In this document: positions 32,785 to 42,248 of the stretch, one piece after another | Numbering within the stretch: position 1 is the stretch's first letter | Layout: each line of letters starts with the position of its first letter | Assembly: GCA_028564705.1 (NCBI GenBank) | Contig: JAPXFQ010002142.1 | Coordinates: 62,001 to 126,000 of the forward strand | Reading direction: 5' to 3' | Length of the DNA stretch: 64,000 nt | Source of the DNA: Apricaphanius iberus | Taxonomy: Eukaryota > Chordata > Actinopteri > Cyprinodontiformes > Aphaniidae | Made by a program: the position numbers and the translations under genes | Notes under the pieces: model-generated | The model's database searches: none | Told to the model about the DNA's origin: nothing | Seen by the model: the letters and a program-made list of their open reading frames with translations, nothing else

Positions 32785-35700
32785 ATGGCGCACCATGAGT
32801 CTGTTTACTGTGATTCTAACCGTTTAGATGAAATAGGTGCTTTACTAAATCAAGATGAAACTAGCCCTCCATTAACCGACGGCCCGCACGAGGCCTCTCG
32901 GGATTCAGCGGGGTCGATTTCGAGCAAGTCGGCCCTAAGCTCTCCCGCTGCAGGGTTGGCCTTCTTACACGAAGCCGTTGCCCGGATCCCAGCTCCGCAA
33001 TATGCTGCGGCCCAAATATCTGCTCCACAACATGCAGAAACGATCGCTTTCGTTTCCGATAATCGTTTAGAAAATACAAACGATCCTTTGTTGAATCTAG
33101 ACATTATCAACGAATGTATTAGAGACTTAAATGGCGAGGAACCAACAGGCCTGCGTTTGCTGAGAGAGGCTGTTTCTGACATACCTTGGACAGTGGAAAT
33201 AATCCAACCGCTCTGTGCAGAGACAAATAAGGCCGTTTCTAATAACGATCCAGATCAAAATGAAATAAATATTTTACAAGAACAGAGTGCTAGATCGGCG
33301 TCGAAGGTACACAAACTCAAAATGGTTTAGTGATTTTTTCTGATGATCAAATTACAGGATTCCCATAGACCCCAACACAGTCAGATGCAGCATATAACGT
33401 AACGCAGACAGGGGGTGCTATTACACCACCATCACAACAACAAAAGACAGACCATAATGAGCAAATCATTGAACGGCCAGCTTTCAACAACATTGAAATT
33501 AGACATGATTTAGTCATACCTGTGTTACAGCAGCCAGATTTAGCATTATTCTATAGAAATTTCATGGGCCAATTAGCTGGTTTGGCAGATAGAATTACCG
33601 GTCTCGTGAATGTCAGCGATTTTGTTCAGATTGAGTTGGTTACAGATCAACAGCGTCATCATAGAACGTTTGCAGTTGACACACAGGATATTTTAAACCA
33701 ATTTGAAAAATTTCTGGAAGAGGTTGTTCAGTCCAACATGGAGATCTGTGCTCATGAACGTTTACAATTTATCATTCAGATCATCCATAACCCACGTGGA
33801 GGGGGGTTGGGGAAAAGGAGAATACAGTCGTTGCTGGATGATGAGTTAATTAAGAAAAGGTTTAGACATTTGTACGTCGTAAATAGCCGTCATGACCAGT
33901 TTTATTTTGCCATTTGTCTAGCTTATGTATTAAATCCTAGTTGTACAGACCAGGAGGCTCTGATGCAGGGGGTTTCTCTACAGGAAAGAGCAGGTCTCTC
34001 AAATCAAACACCTGTTGCATTTTCAGATGTCGGGAGATTCGAGCGATTAATCAACAGAAAAATGTTTATATTCCACAGAAACAACCCAAAAAGAATGTTA
34101 CATAAGTTTGAAACAGACTTTTCCGATAGAACAAACCCAGTGTTCCTTTTTTACACCAAAACCATTAGTATGGAATAAAAAATTTAAAAGCATTCATTGG
34201 ATCAAAAATCATCTGCTCACACTGCTTCCATGCATTTGAGAAACCAGAACGCCATTTTTGTCGCGGTTTCTGTCCCGTTTGTCGGGGTACTGATTGCAAA
34301 CGGCTACAAAGACGATTTGTAAGATGCACAGATTGTCAGCAGTTATGTTTTAATGAGGCGTGTTTTCAGAAACACAAGGCCTCTGTCGGAGACACTAGCT
34401 TATGTCATTTAAACAAATAATGTCTCGATTGCGGTTGCACGTACAAAGGTTCTGATGCTGTCCACCAGTGTGCAAAACCAACCTGTCGCATATGTGGGAC
34501 GCAATTAGAGAGGGATGAAAGAGGACGTCATTTATGTTACATACAAACTGCATCTGTGGACACAGAGCTAAACAAAAAATGCTGTTACTATGATGTGGAA
34601 ACTTTTTTATCGGCTGATAAAGAACACATACCTTATGTGGTTTGTATGAAAACGGATGATGGCAGGGAGAAGTTTTTCAACGGCCTGTCTTCAGTGATTG
34701 ATTTTTTATATTACATTAGGAGACCTGCTTTTTAAATTACACTTTCATCGCCCATAACGCCCGAGCTTTCAACTTGTATTTAGTGTTAGAAGCAATGACA
34801 ATGGTCGGTTTAACCCCACAGATTCTTATGCAGGTGCCAAGATTTTGTGTTTCACAGAACAGTATTACCGTTTGAAATCCATAGACAGCTTATCTTTTGT
34901 TGCTGCAAAGTTGTCCAAACTCCCAGCTGCTATGGGGTTCCCGGATATGACCAAGGGCTACTTCCCACACAGATTCGCATCAGAGGCGAACCTAAATTAC
35001 AGAGGCGTATACCCTCCTGCCGAATATCACGACGTCAACCAAATGTCACTGTGTGAACAGGAGGCGTTAAATGCATGGTACAGTTCTGTGTCGGGCAATG
35101 TATTTGACTTTAGAGAACAGGCCATTTTCTATTGTCTAACAGATGTGCGCATCCTGCACGAGGCCTGTAAAAGATTACGTAAGTGAGTGAGTTCTTCGAT
35201 GATGGGAATATTGATCCATTCAATCAAATAACCATTTCTTCTGCATGCATGCGTGTCTTTCAATCCAATTATCTACAGCCTGAAACACTGGCCATACCAT
35301 CTCCGACAAATTACAATGATCAATGTAAACGTTTTTTGTCGGCAGCAATAATGTGGTTGGAGTACATGTCTGCGAAAGAAAATATAAAAATAGTACATGC
35401 CCTGAATGAAGGCGAGCGTTTTTTGTAGACGGTTATGCTGAAATGCATGGGGTTAAACATTGTTATGAATTCTTGGGATGTTTTTTCCACGGTTGTCTCG
35501 AACATTGCTACCCACACGCAGAACACCCATTCTTTAAAAAACGAACTGGGGAAATTCATGCGGAAACCATGGAAAGATTACAAACGTTGGAAAACCAACA
35601 CAACATTAAAGTTGTGAGCATATGGGAACACGAGTGGGCAGAAATGTGTAAAACAGATCCATCCGTCATCCAATTTCTGTCTAGTTACCAGACGCCCGAA

Positions 35701-36981
35701 CCGCTAGAGCCCCGCGCTGCGTTGTATGGAGGCAGGACGTCAGCTGTGCGTTTAAGACACAGCGCAACTCCCGATGAAAAAATTCTGTACCTCGCTTTAT
35801 CCATTTGTAAATGCAACGAAAACATACCCCCTAGGCCATCCTGACATCATCAGGGAGAATTTTTCTGCCCCTACAGAGTATTTTGGTCTCATTAAAGCGG
35901 TTGTGTCACCCCCTAGGGGGCACTTTTTCCCGGTGTTGCCTTCAAAAATAAATGGAAAATTGGTTTTCAGTCTGTGTCGCACCTGTGCGTCGATAAATAA
36001 TCAGACGGAATCCTGTAACCACAATAAGGCAGACAGAGCTTTAGAGGGTACATGGGTCACTGTAGAATTCAATGAGGGCTTAAAACATGGTTATACGATA
36101 GACAGGGTTATAGAGGTGTGGCATTTTGAACGAAGCAGCGAAAGAATCTTCACAGACTACATTCATACATTTCTAAAAAGAAAACAGGAACCGTCAGGTT
36201 TCCCAGAAGGGGTTACCGACCAAGAAAGCCGGGAGAAATACATCAGAGATTTTGAGACTAAGCAAGGGATTTGTTTAGACCCCTCTAAGATCTGTGGAAA
36301 CCCATCAAAGAGGCAGGTTGCCAAACTATGTCTGAACAGTTTATGGGGAAAATTTGGTCAGAGAAATGATTTGACGCAGACTTCCATCATCAAAGAATCA
36401 GACGAGTTTTTTCAAATCATGTTTTCCGGCATGTATGTCATATCATATCTCCATTTTTTTTGACACAGGTGGTGTTTTTCTGCAGTGGAAGTATGATAAG
36501 TAATATAAACTCCCTACAAACCATTCAGGCAATGTCTTCATAGCAGCGGTCACAACTGTCTATGCGCACCTGGAGCTTTATAAGTACATTCATAAACTGC
36601 AAGAACGCGTTCTTTATATGGACTCTGTAATCTACACTGCAGGAAAAAACGAATACACGTTGGAAACTATCATTAACTATCTGGGTGATTTAACCGACGA
36701 ATTGCCTCCTGCGAAAACCATTCAGGCATTCGTCGCCACAGGACCTAAAAGTTACAGCTACCAGCAAAGACACAGAAAAAAACTGTTTTGAAAGTCAAAG
36801 GGATCACGCAAAACGTCCAAACGTCAGATGCTGTAAACTTTGATTCTATCAGAGATTTAGTGGCGGGGTATTTAAAGAACGAACAAAAAGAATTACGCAC
36901 ATGTCAAAACACCATTAGACGCGATAACAGCGGTTTTCACCTAACAAACGTGTCATTTGATAAAAAATTTAACATTGTATA
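32785..36981 (+). pseudogene. PolB: Polinton-type family B DNA polymerase, decayed
   Basis: Copies the element DNA, presumably with protein priming. In order: an N-terminal extension (32785-33330, no known domain), a conserved pre-exonuclease region (33522-34178), a Cys-rich zinc-binding segment (34240-34560: CPVCRGTDC, CTDCQQLCF, CRICG), exonuclease motif I (YYDVET, near 34590), motif II as HNARAFN (34755) where the usual Asp is Asn, GYFPHRF and LNYRGVYPP (34960-35020), motif III (YCLTDVRILHEA, 35130) and a GC.FHGC segment (35460-35500). In the palm, motif A keeps SLYP but has lost the preceding Asp, motif B (KLCLNSLWGKFGQR, 36320-36365) is intact, and motif C reads LYMDSVIY, short of the usual DTDS. 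At least eight breaks. Closest in style to Maverick and adintovirus polymerases. Confidence 0.85.
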
Positions 36982-36990
36982 AAAAAAAAA

Positions 36991-37478
36991 ATGGATGAAC
37001 TTAAATTTGATAGAAGATTTAAAACGCCCTTTTCCTGTCTAACAGCTGGTCCAAGCGGGTGTGGCAAATCAATGTTTGTGAAAAATGTTTTGGAAAACTG
37101 TATGCAAGTTTTGGATTCTGTACCTGAAAACGTCAACCTATGTACAATGAATTGCAAAAGATCAATAAAGCTGTGAAATTTGTAAAAGGACTTCCTGATT
37201 CTTTCGAGGATGAAGACCTCTTCCCTGATCACCAGACACACCTGGTTATTTTGGATGACGTGTTGTTTCAGGCTTCTGAAAGTCCAGAGGTTGTAAAGAT
37301 TTTTACGCAATATAGACATCACAGAAACATGATTGTTTTCATGCTGTCCCAGAAGGTCTTCCATCAAGGTAAACACGCAAGAACCATCAGCTTGAACAGT
37401 AATTACATGATCTTGTTTAAAAACCCCAGGGACAGGTCACAAGTTAGCGTTTTAGCAAGACAGATTTATCCTGAACTT
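36991..37478 (+). pseudogene. Polinton packaging ATPase (FtsK/HerA-like), truncated
   Basis: Genome-packaging motor. It begins ATGGATGAACTTAAATTTGA ten bases after the polymerase. Walker A is intact (GPSGCGKS, residues 24-31) and so is Walker B (HLVILDDVL, about 37240-37266); a sensor-like segment (FMLSQKVFHQG) follows. An internal deletion or frameshift near 37138 joins SVPENVNL to the next frame with the intervening residues missing. The 3' end is cut off after RQIYPEL at 37478, where gypsy gag sequence starts, so the C-terminal third is lost. Confidence 0.85.
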
Positions 37479-38307
37479 GGAAGACATCCTCCGTCTCCTC
37501 CTGCTCCCCGATGACGGCTTGGCGGGCACGCCATGGTGGGCTGTAGGTTCTTGCTGGAGTGGAGCGTCTGATGAGGATCCTTTCGGCTTGCTCTGCTTCT
37601 TGGAGGGCTTCTGTGAGGGAGTGGGGTCTGGCCAGCCGAACATGTTGCCGCAGGCGTTCCGGTGTGAGGCCTTGAAGGAAGGCATGGAGGGCCAGTTCGT
37701 CACGTGCAGCCGTCGGGAACTGGGGGTAGCCGCTCTGGGCATGGAACCTCACATCAGCGGCGAATGTGCCCAGGTTCTCGTTCTCTTGGCGGCAGCGGCT
37801 GGTCAACTCCTCTCTGCTCTCCTCTTCACACAGACGTCTGCCAAACCTCCTCTCCAATGCTGTCATCAGGGCTTCCATATGCTGTTGATCTCCCGGAGCT
37901 AGGTCAAGGAGCACTTGCAGGGCCGTTCCCTCCTAGGCCAGTGCTAGATGTGTAGCAGTCTCATCATCATCCCAGTCGCTGTGTCTTGCCGCCAGCCGGA
38001 CCTGGGTGAGGAAGGGCTCCAGGGGTGTGGCGCCGTTGTATTTGGGTAGTTTGGCAGGTGTTTTCATCGCTGTTGTAAGTCGTTGCCGGGAAGGCATCAA
38101 ATCTGCTTCAGATAACCCACCAGCGTTAGCTTGTGACGGCTGCGGATTGAACCCCTCCCCCACCAGAGGTCGCTGTGGTCTGGTTGAACTGTTTCCATCT
38201 GGAAAACATCTCTCCGCAACAGTCTTCCGTCTGGCTCCAGTGAGACTGCCCAACAGCCTGGAATTTTCCTGGAATAGCTTCTCCAGCTCTTCGATTTCTC
38301 TCTCCAT
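37478..38307 (-). pseudogene. Gypsy gag with one in-frame stop
   Basis: Retrotransposon Gag of the capsid type shared with PNMA/RTL-like domesticated genes. The minus-strand start is MEREIEELEKLFQE at 38307, just inside the primer site, with a short coiled coil first. A linker and then the capsid domain follow: MKTPAKLPKYNG, PFLTQVRLAARHSDW, then EALMTALERRFG, LHAFLQGLTPERLRQHV and ALQEAEQAERI. A TAG stop interrupts the frame near 37934 (LALA*EGTAL). No zinc knuckle is reached before the truncation at 37478. Apart from the stop and truncation it is well preserved. Confidence 0.88.
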
Positions 38308-38323
38308 TTGTAGGTTTGGCCAC

Positions 38324-38341
38324 ATCCCACTTCTGACACCA
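38324..38341 (-). other. Primer-binding site of the gypsy element (tRNA-Leu)
   Basis: On the minus strand TGGTGTCAGAAGTGGGAT matches the complement of the 3' end of tRNA-Leu over its whole length, two bases inside the LTR. tRNA-Leu priming is common among vertebrate gypsy elements. Confidence 0.85.
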
Positions 38342-38343
38342 AA

Positions 38344-38709
38344 TGTGACGTCACCCAAGAATAAGTCACTAGAGAGAGAGTTAGTGTCACACTCCTTGCG
38401 TCCCTTACACCGCACGACAACAAGGGGACAGCTTTATTAGCAGTCTTTTTAACCAATAACAATGGTACCACAAACAGGAATGTCTTTCTGGTGCACCTCC
38501 ATTTCTATCACGGTGCACAGACAAAAATCACCAAACACTTACGATAACATTACTCAAAGGCTACTAAAGAACATGACTACATTGGAACCCAAACTATAAC
38601 ATAAAACCAGAGAACTTCCACCATAAACATGAATTAACTACCCATAATCCCTTGCAGCACACAACTATCCCCAAGAGCAGCCTGCTCTGCTCAACTACGC
38701 CACAATACA
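38344..38709 (-). repeat. LTR of the gypsy element
   Basis: A 366-bp segment that on the minus strand starts TGTATTGTGGCG and ends GGTGACGTCACA, next to the primer site. It contains a poly(A)-type AATAAAG (minus strand, 38435-38429). Only this LTR remains, so no pairwise age estimate is possible. Confidence 0.75.
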
Positions 38710-38770
38710 TTTTGAAGATCGCTAACCTTTATCCAACTGTTGAATTTTTCGGGTCAGTTCTTCCATTGGA

Positions 38771-39796
38771 CTAATGCCTGTTTTTCACCCTTAACAACAC
38801 GTGTTTTAATATCTCAGCCACCTGATAAAAACAATCATTTTCCAGTTTCACTTTCTGTAATTCAGGCTCATAAAAGGATCCTTCTATAGGTTCGCCATCC
38901 ATATCCGTCAGTGTGTAGACTGGTGGATTGCGGGGTACGCACTCCACCACTGTGAAAACTTCATCCGTATAATTTTGTTCATACTTTTTATCAAAAACAC
39001 CCCTTAGTGTCGATAACCTGACAAGATTACCTTTCTCGAATTTCATTTTAAATCTTGTTCGAGGTGTAGATCCATAAAGATTGTCAAAAACTTGATCTGT
39101 GTTTCCAGGGAATGAAGTTACCATTTTTATGCTCGAATGGTAACTGTGGTTGTAGCTTGAAAGCAGGTCTTGAAGAATATCTGCGTACCTCAGTGTGTTA
39201 TTCGCAGTAAAATAACGCCACATTCTAGTTTTCAGAGTTCTGTTGAATCTTTCTATGACCGACGCCTTCAAATCGCTCGTTGCGCTGAAATGCACAATAC
39301 CATATTTTTTCATCAATGCATTGAACTTTTTATTAAAGAATTCTTTCCCCCCATCGGTCTGAAGCTTCTGCGGTATTTGACTTTCTTTGAAAACGGATTC
39401 AAATGCATCTACCACCTCTTGTGCCATTTTTCTCTTTATTGCCCGGGCGTAAGCCCGCTTTCAAAACACATCGATGACGGTTAATAAATAATTATAACCA
39501 TCGTTGTGCACCGCCAGGGCCTGCATATCGTATAGATCAGCCTGAAACTGTTTCAAAGGTCTAGTGACAAACACTCTATTACGCGGAAAATGAAGTCTTG
39601 CTGGTTTGTGGAGTGTGTATGCGTCTTGGCCGGAGAGAAAGTCTTTAACCTTTTCAACTTCAAATCTCTGACCATGTTTGCTCAGTAAAGATCGATGGAG
39701 TCTGTCCACACCCCCAAAACTCCCTGGATGTGATGGTGTATAATAAGCTTTCTCCATCATCCTGCGCTCCATCTTTCTAGTTCTTCTTAAACCCAT
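38771..39796 (-). pseudogene. INT: Polinton integrase (rve/DDE) with one nonsense codon
   Basis: Retroviral-type integrase that inserts the element. From the minus-strand start at 39796: a basic N-terminal region and an HH-type segment, then the catalytic core with QFQADLYDMQAL (first Asp, near 39530), LQTDGGKEFF (second Asp, near 39350) and VIERFNRTLKTRMWRY (Glu, near 39250; 33 residues after the second Asp by my count). A C-terminal SH3/chromo-like region follows (FEKGNLVRLSTLRG, YTLTDMDGEPIEGSFY). The only lesion I see is a TGA after VIDVF at about 39458. It is far better preserved than the polymerase. Confidence 0.9.
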
Positions 39797-39831
39797 GAAT
39801 GAAATGAGACAATTTGTTCTGAGTCAAAGGC

Positions 39832-39837
39832 TTTATT
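39832..39837 (-). terminator. Poly(A) signal for a minus-strand transcript
   Basis: AATAAA on the minus strand lies 35-40 bp before the integrase start codon. It would end the transcript of the small gene at 40222-40425, whose 3' UTR would then include the 30-bp tandem repeats. Confidence 0.4.
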
Positions 39838-39859
39838 CTTTTTTTCTTAAAAAAATAAT

Positions 39860-40100
39860 GATACGCGTTTTAATCCCACAAAAGCAGGGATACATGTTTT
39901 AATTCCACAAAAGAAATTCCACAAAAGCAGGGATACATGTTTTAATTCTACAAGAGTACTGATACGTGGTTTTAAATTCTACAAAAGTACTGATACATGG
40001 TTTTAAATTCTGCAAAAGTTCTGATACATGTTTTGAATTCTACAAAAGTTCTGATACATGTTTTGAATTCTACAAAAGCAGGGATACATGTTTTTTTTGG
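39860..40100. repeat. Tandem array of about 30-bp units
   Basis: Seven to eight copies of a unit like GATACATGTTTTAATTCTAC followed by AAAAGTACT or AAAAGCAGG. Units are 29-31 bp, with one copy carrying an internal repeat of AAATTCCACAAAAG. It lies between the integrase gene and the terminal small gene, in the position where Polintons carry non-coding spacers. A 20-odd base poly(A) run follows at 40124-40147. Confidence 0.9.
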
Positions 40101-40221
40101 TTTCTAAATTGAAATTCTCTAGCACAAAAAAAAAAAAAAAAAAAAAAGTCAATCAGTCTTCAAATCCAAAACACTTTGAGACAGCATTCAATTCGTTGAG
40201 CTGTTGCTCCGAAGAAGCGTT

Positions 40222-40425
40222 TTAATATAATTCAACGATGGAGGAATGTATCTTAAAACCACACTTGAGTTCATGCATCAAAGTTTTTACCACCATTGTG
40301 ACTTTACCGTCGGTCGCCTGTATATTTTTGTTATGCAGCATGTTCTGAATAGCCGGTATGAATTTAGGATTGATCATTCTTTTGCTAATCCCCTCAAAAT
40401 GCAACTGTAGATAATCTTCATTCAT
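40222..40425 (-). CDS. Small terminal Polinton protein, unknown
   Basis: A minus-strand frame from ATG at 40425 (MNEDYLQLHFEGISKRM) to TAA at 40222, about 67 codons. It is rich in alpha-helix formers (PKFIPAIQNMLH, MVVKTLMHELKCGFKIHSS) and has no signal peptide or membrane segment. The frame remains open upstream but enters a different, GC-rich repeat at 40437, so the N-terminus may be truncated. Composition fits the neighbouring Polinton genes. I do not recognise the family. Confidence 0.4.
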   Translation of the reverse strand: MNEDYLQLHFEGISKRMINPKFIPAIQNMLHNKNIQATDGKVTMVVKTLMHELKCGFKIHSSIVELY

Positions 40426-40437
40426 CTCGGTTAAGCA

Positions 40438-41370
40438 TTGATGTTGGCGTTGGCTCGGGTCCGATCTCTCGGGCCCCAGCATTGCGGCTGCTTGGTGTTC
40501 CCGAGGCTTCCATCTGTTCCTCTCTTGGTGGATGATCGGCCCTGCGCTGGTCCGCCTGCGGCTCCTGCGCTCTGTGGGACTCTGGATGCATGCGTCTCCT
40601 GCCTCCTTCATGTCTGTGTCGATTCCTGTAGGACAGATTGACGGTTCCTTACACCAGCTATCAATCACTTGCATGGGGAAACCTTATTCAGACCTGCATG
40701 CTCGCACACACACATAGGTGTGGGGACATTGGTGTGGACGGACATATCTTGAGCTGAGGTTATCTTCATTAGTTAGTTGTTACCAGGAGCTTACCAGAAA
40801 CATTAGTATTGTGTTCATTAATCCATGCTTGTGTGTAGTGAATGTGTAATTCTTTTCCATACTCAACTATTGGTGTGGTTCTGTTCAGTTCGTTGTTTTT
40901 GTTTGTTTTGTTTTACCGCTTCTCTGCCATTCGGCAGAGGCGGAGGACTGGGATGTTTTCTTGTGTTCTTTGTTTGCCTCCCTGTCTTGTGTCGTCGGTT
41001 CACGCCTCTGCTGGTCCGGTTTCTTTTCTTCACCTTCTTCCTTTCTTCCTTATTGTCTCGGTTTCGTGTCCATGACTTCAGGAAATTGAACCCTCAGTAA
41101 TCACTAATAAAGATTTTTTCATACATATACATCAAGTGGAGTATTACCGCTTCGCAGTAATACTCTGCTTGGGAAAATAAATCTGTTGGGCTTGTACTTT
41201 GTACTCAGACACCAATTCTGAGTGGCAAACTGCTTGACAGGACACGTAAAAAAAAAAAAAGGAAAAAAAAGGGAAGAGTACACACTCCGCGTTGTGTTGA
41301 AAGATTAGATCTATTTAGTGTGTACCTAATTGATACTGCCTAACATTGTGCCCTTCGTCTTTGTTTTGCA
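40438..41370 (+). mobile_element. Unidentified repeat, GC-rich head and hairpin-bearing tail
   Basis: The composition jumps at 40437 from AT-rich to GC-rich (GGTCCGATCTCTCGGGCCCC), then passes through CATGCTCGCACACACACATA and a T/C-rich stretch with CTCTGCCATTCGGCAGAGG to AATAAAG at 41106 and a hairpin at 41133-41171. A poly(A)-like run is at 41249-41262. It resembles the 3' region of a dispersed fish repeat, probably a non-LTR element, separating Polinton from the ERV C 3' end. Family not identified. Confidence 0.4.
41133..41171. other. Hairpin with a 13-bp interrupted stem
   Basis: CAAG-TG-GAGTATTAC, loop CGCTTCGCA, GTAATACTC-TG-CTTG. The stem is perfect except for a symmetrical TG/TG internal loop. 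It lies just after an AATAAAG near the end of the unidentified repeat and could be its 3' recognition structure. Confidence 0.7.
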
Positions 41371-41371
41371 G

Positions 41372-41746
41372 TTACGTTCATGCATCCTGACTAATGAGGA
41401 ACTGAACAAGACCGGCACCTATAGGGGCTAGGGGCCCCTATAGTCATGAAGAGAAACAACAATTGACACGGCCCTAGGATGGAGGTTTCTTATCTTAGGC
41501 CACCAGCAGATTTTTGTTTTGTTCTAGATGTTGTTTGAGTTCAGATAACGTCATTAAGATGGATGCTTAGATTAGATGATTCTGTTATAGATGATTCAAT
41601 GTGATATGTAATGATTGAGAACATTTGAACCACTGTTTTATTGTCTTTCTTTTCGAATACTTCCTGTCTCCTAGGTTAGTTACTGATTATTATTGTTATT
41701 GATTAGTGATTCTCCTTTGTATTTTGATTTATCTTTGAGATTAGAT
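41372..41746 (+). other. ERV C 3' internal remnant
   Basis: Between the unidentified repeat and the polypurine tract. A splice-acceptor-like TTTGTTTTGCAG precedes a short frame (CILTNEELNKTGTY) that ends in a stop near 41430; an envelope or downstream region would be expected here, but nothing longer survives. A 10-bp hairpin (CTATAGGGGC at 41419, GCCCCTATAG at 41434, five-base loop) is present. Confidence 0.4.
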
Positions 41747-41761
41747 AAAAGGGGATGAGAC
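41747..41761 (+). other. Polypurine tract of ERV C
   Basis: AAAAGGGGATGAGAC lies directly before the 3' LTR start TGTGGAGG. This is where the plus-strand primer of reverse transcription is cut. Confidence 0.7.
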
Positions 41762-42243
41762 TGTGGAGGAAAAATTTAGTGTTAGGATTTATTTGTACTT
41801 TGTAATCAACTATGACACACGTTTACTTAATGTTGTAGTATTAGTTTGAATGTTTAGTCTTATTGAGTGACGCCTTTACCCAAGTCATGGTCAGAGAGTT
41901 TTGATAATGATAGTCCACATCCTGTGTTACCAAGGAGATGGCTCTTCGAACGGGCATCCTTAATGGTCTACAAAGCTCACAGCTTCCTAATCAAAGAGAA
42001 AGGCGCCACTAAGTCTCTGATTTTTTTACCTTGAGAGTTGTACTTTATCGAGTAGAATAGATAGACCAAGCTTGCTAGAAATAGTATAAGCTTGTTGTTG
42101 TAAGACCGAGACGGGTCAGTATTTTTGCTTTCTATTGTGATGTGATACTGTTCTCTCGTATGATCAATTCAAATCATATTAAAACCTCCAAAACGTTTAA
42201 AGGAATCTCTCTCATTTTATTAGCAGTCTAAAATCCCACTACA
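41762..42243 (+). repeat. 3' LTR of ERV C (complete, 482 bp)
   Basis: Starts TGTGGAGG and ends CCCACTACA. The first 354 bp match the 5' LTR. It is followed by TACTA, the same five bases that precede the 5' LTR. AATAAA-type signals are weak; ATATTAAAACC near 42177 may serve. Confidence 0.88.
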
Positions 42244-42248
42244 TACTA

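Larger units (their letters stand above)
37478..38709 (-). mobile_element. Ty3/gypsy retrotransposon, 5' fragment (LTR + gag)
   Basis: Minus-strand element: LTR at 38709-38344, primer site at 38341-38324 and gag from 38307 down to 37478. There protease, pol and the 3' LTR are missing and the sequence joins the Polinton ATPase. The fragment therefore arose by deletion or recombination that also removed the ATPase C-terminus and anything that lay between it and the integrase. Confidence 0.85.
27115..40437. mobile_element. Polinton/Maverick (adintovirus-like) element, nested in ERV C
   Basis: Relics of a protein-primed type family B DNA polymerase (32785-36981), a FtsK/HerA-like packaging ATPase (36991-37478) and a retroviral-type integrase on the opposite strand (38771-39796) are together diagnostic of Polintons, self-synthesising elements related to adintoviruses. 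No major or minor capsid or adenain-type protease is seen: the place between ATPase and integrase is occupied by a gypsy fragment. The left edge is placed where ERV integrase ends and the right edge where the last minus-strand frame breaks. I could not find terminal inverted repeats by eye, so both edges are approximate. Confidence 0.75.
21655..42243 (+). mobile_element. Provirus ERV C (20.6 kb with nested insertions)
   Basis: LTRs in direct orientation stand at 21655-22008 (truncated) and 41762-42243. They are flanked outside by the same five bases TACTA (21650-21654 and 42244-42248), the size of target duplication made by retroviral integrases. The internal genes in order are gag, protease, reverse transcriptase, RNase H and the start of integrase (22810-27110), then a Polinton and an unidentified repeat, then a polypurine tract and the 3' LTR. 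No clear envelope gene survives. By hand count the LTRs differ at about 28 of 354 positions (8%), so the insertion is old. Confidence 0.8.

Noticed and set aside
39860..40100. CRISPR-like array
   Set aside because: Units are contiguous tandem repeats without distinct spacers, in a eukaryotic transposon.
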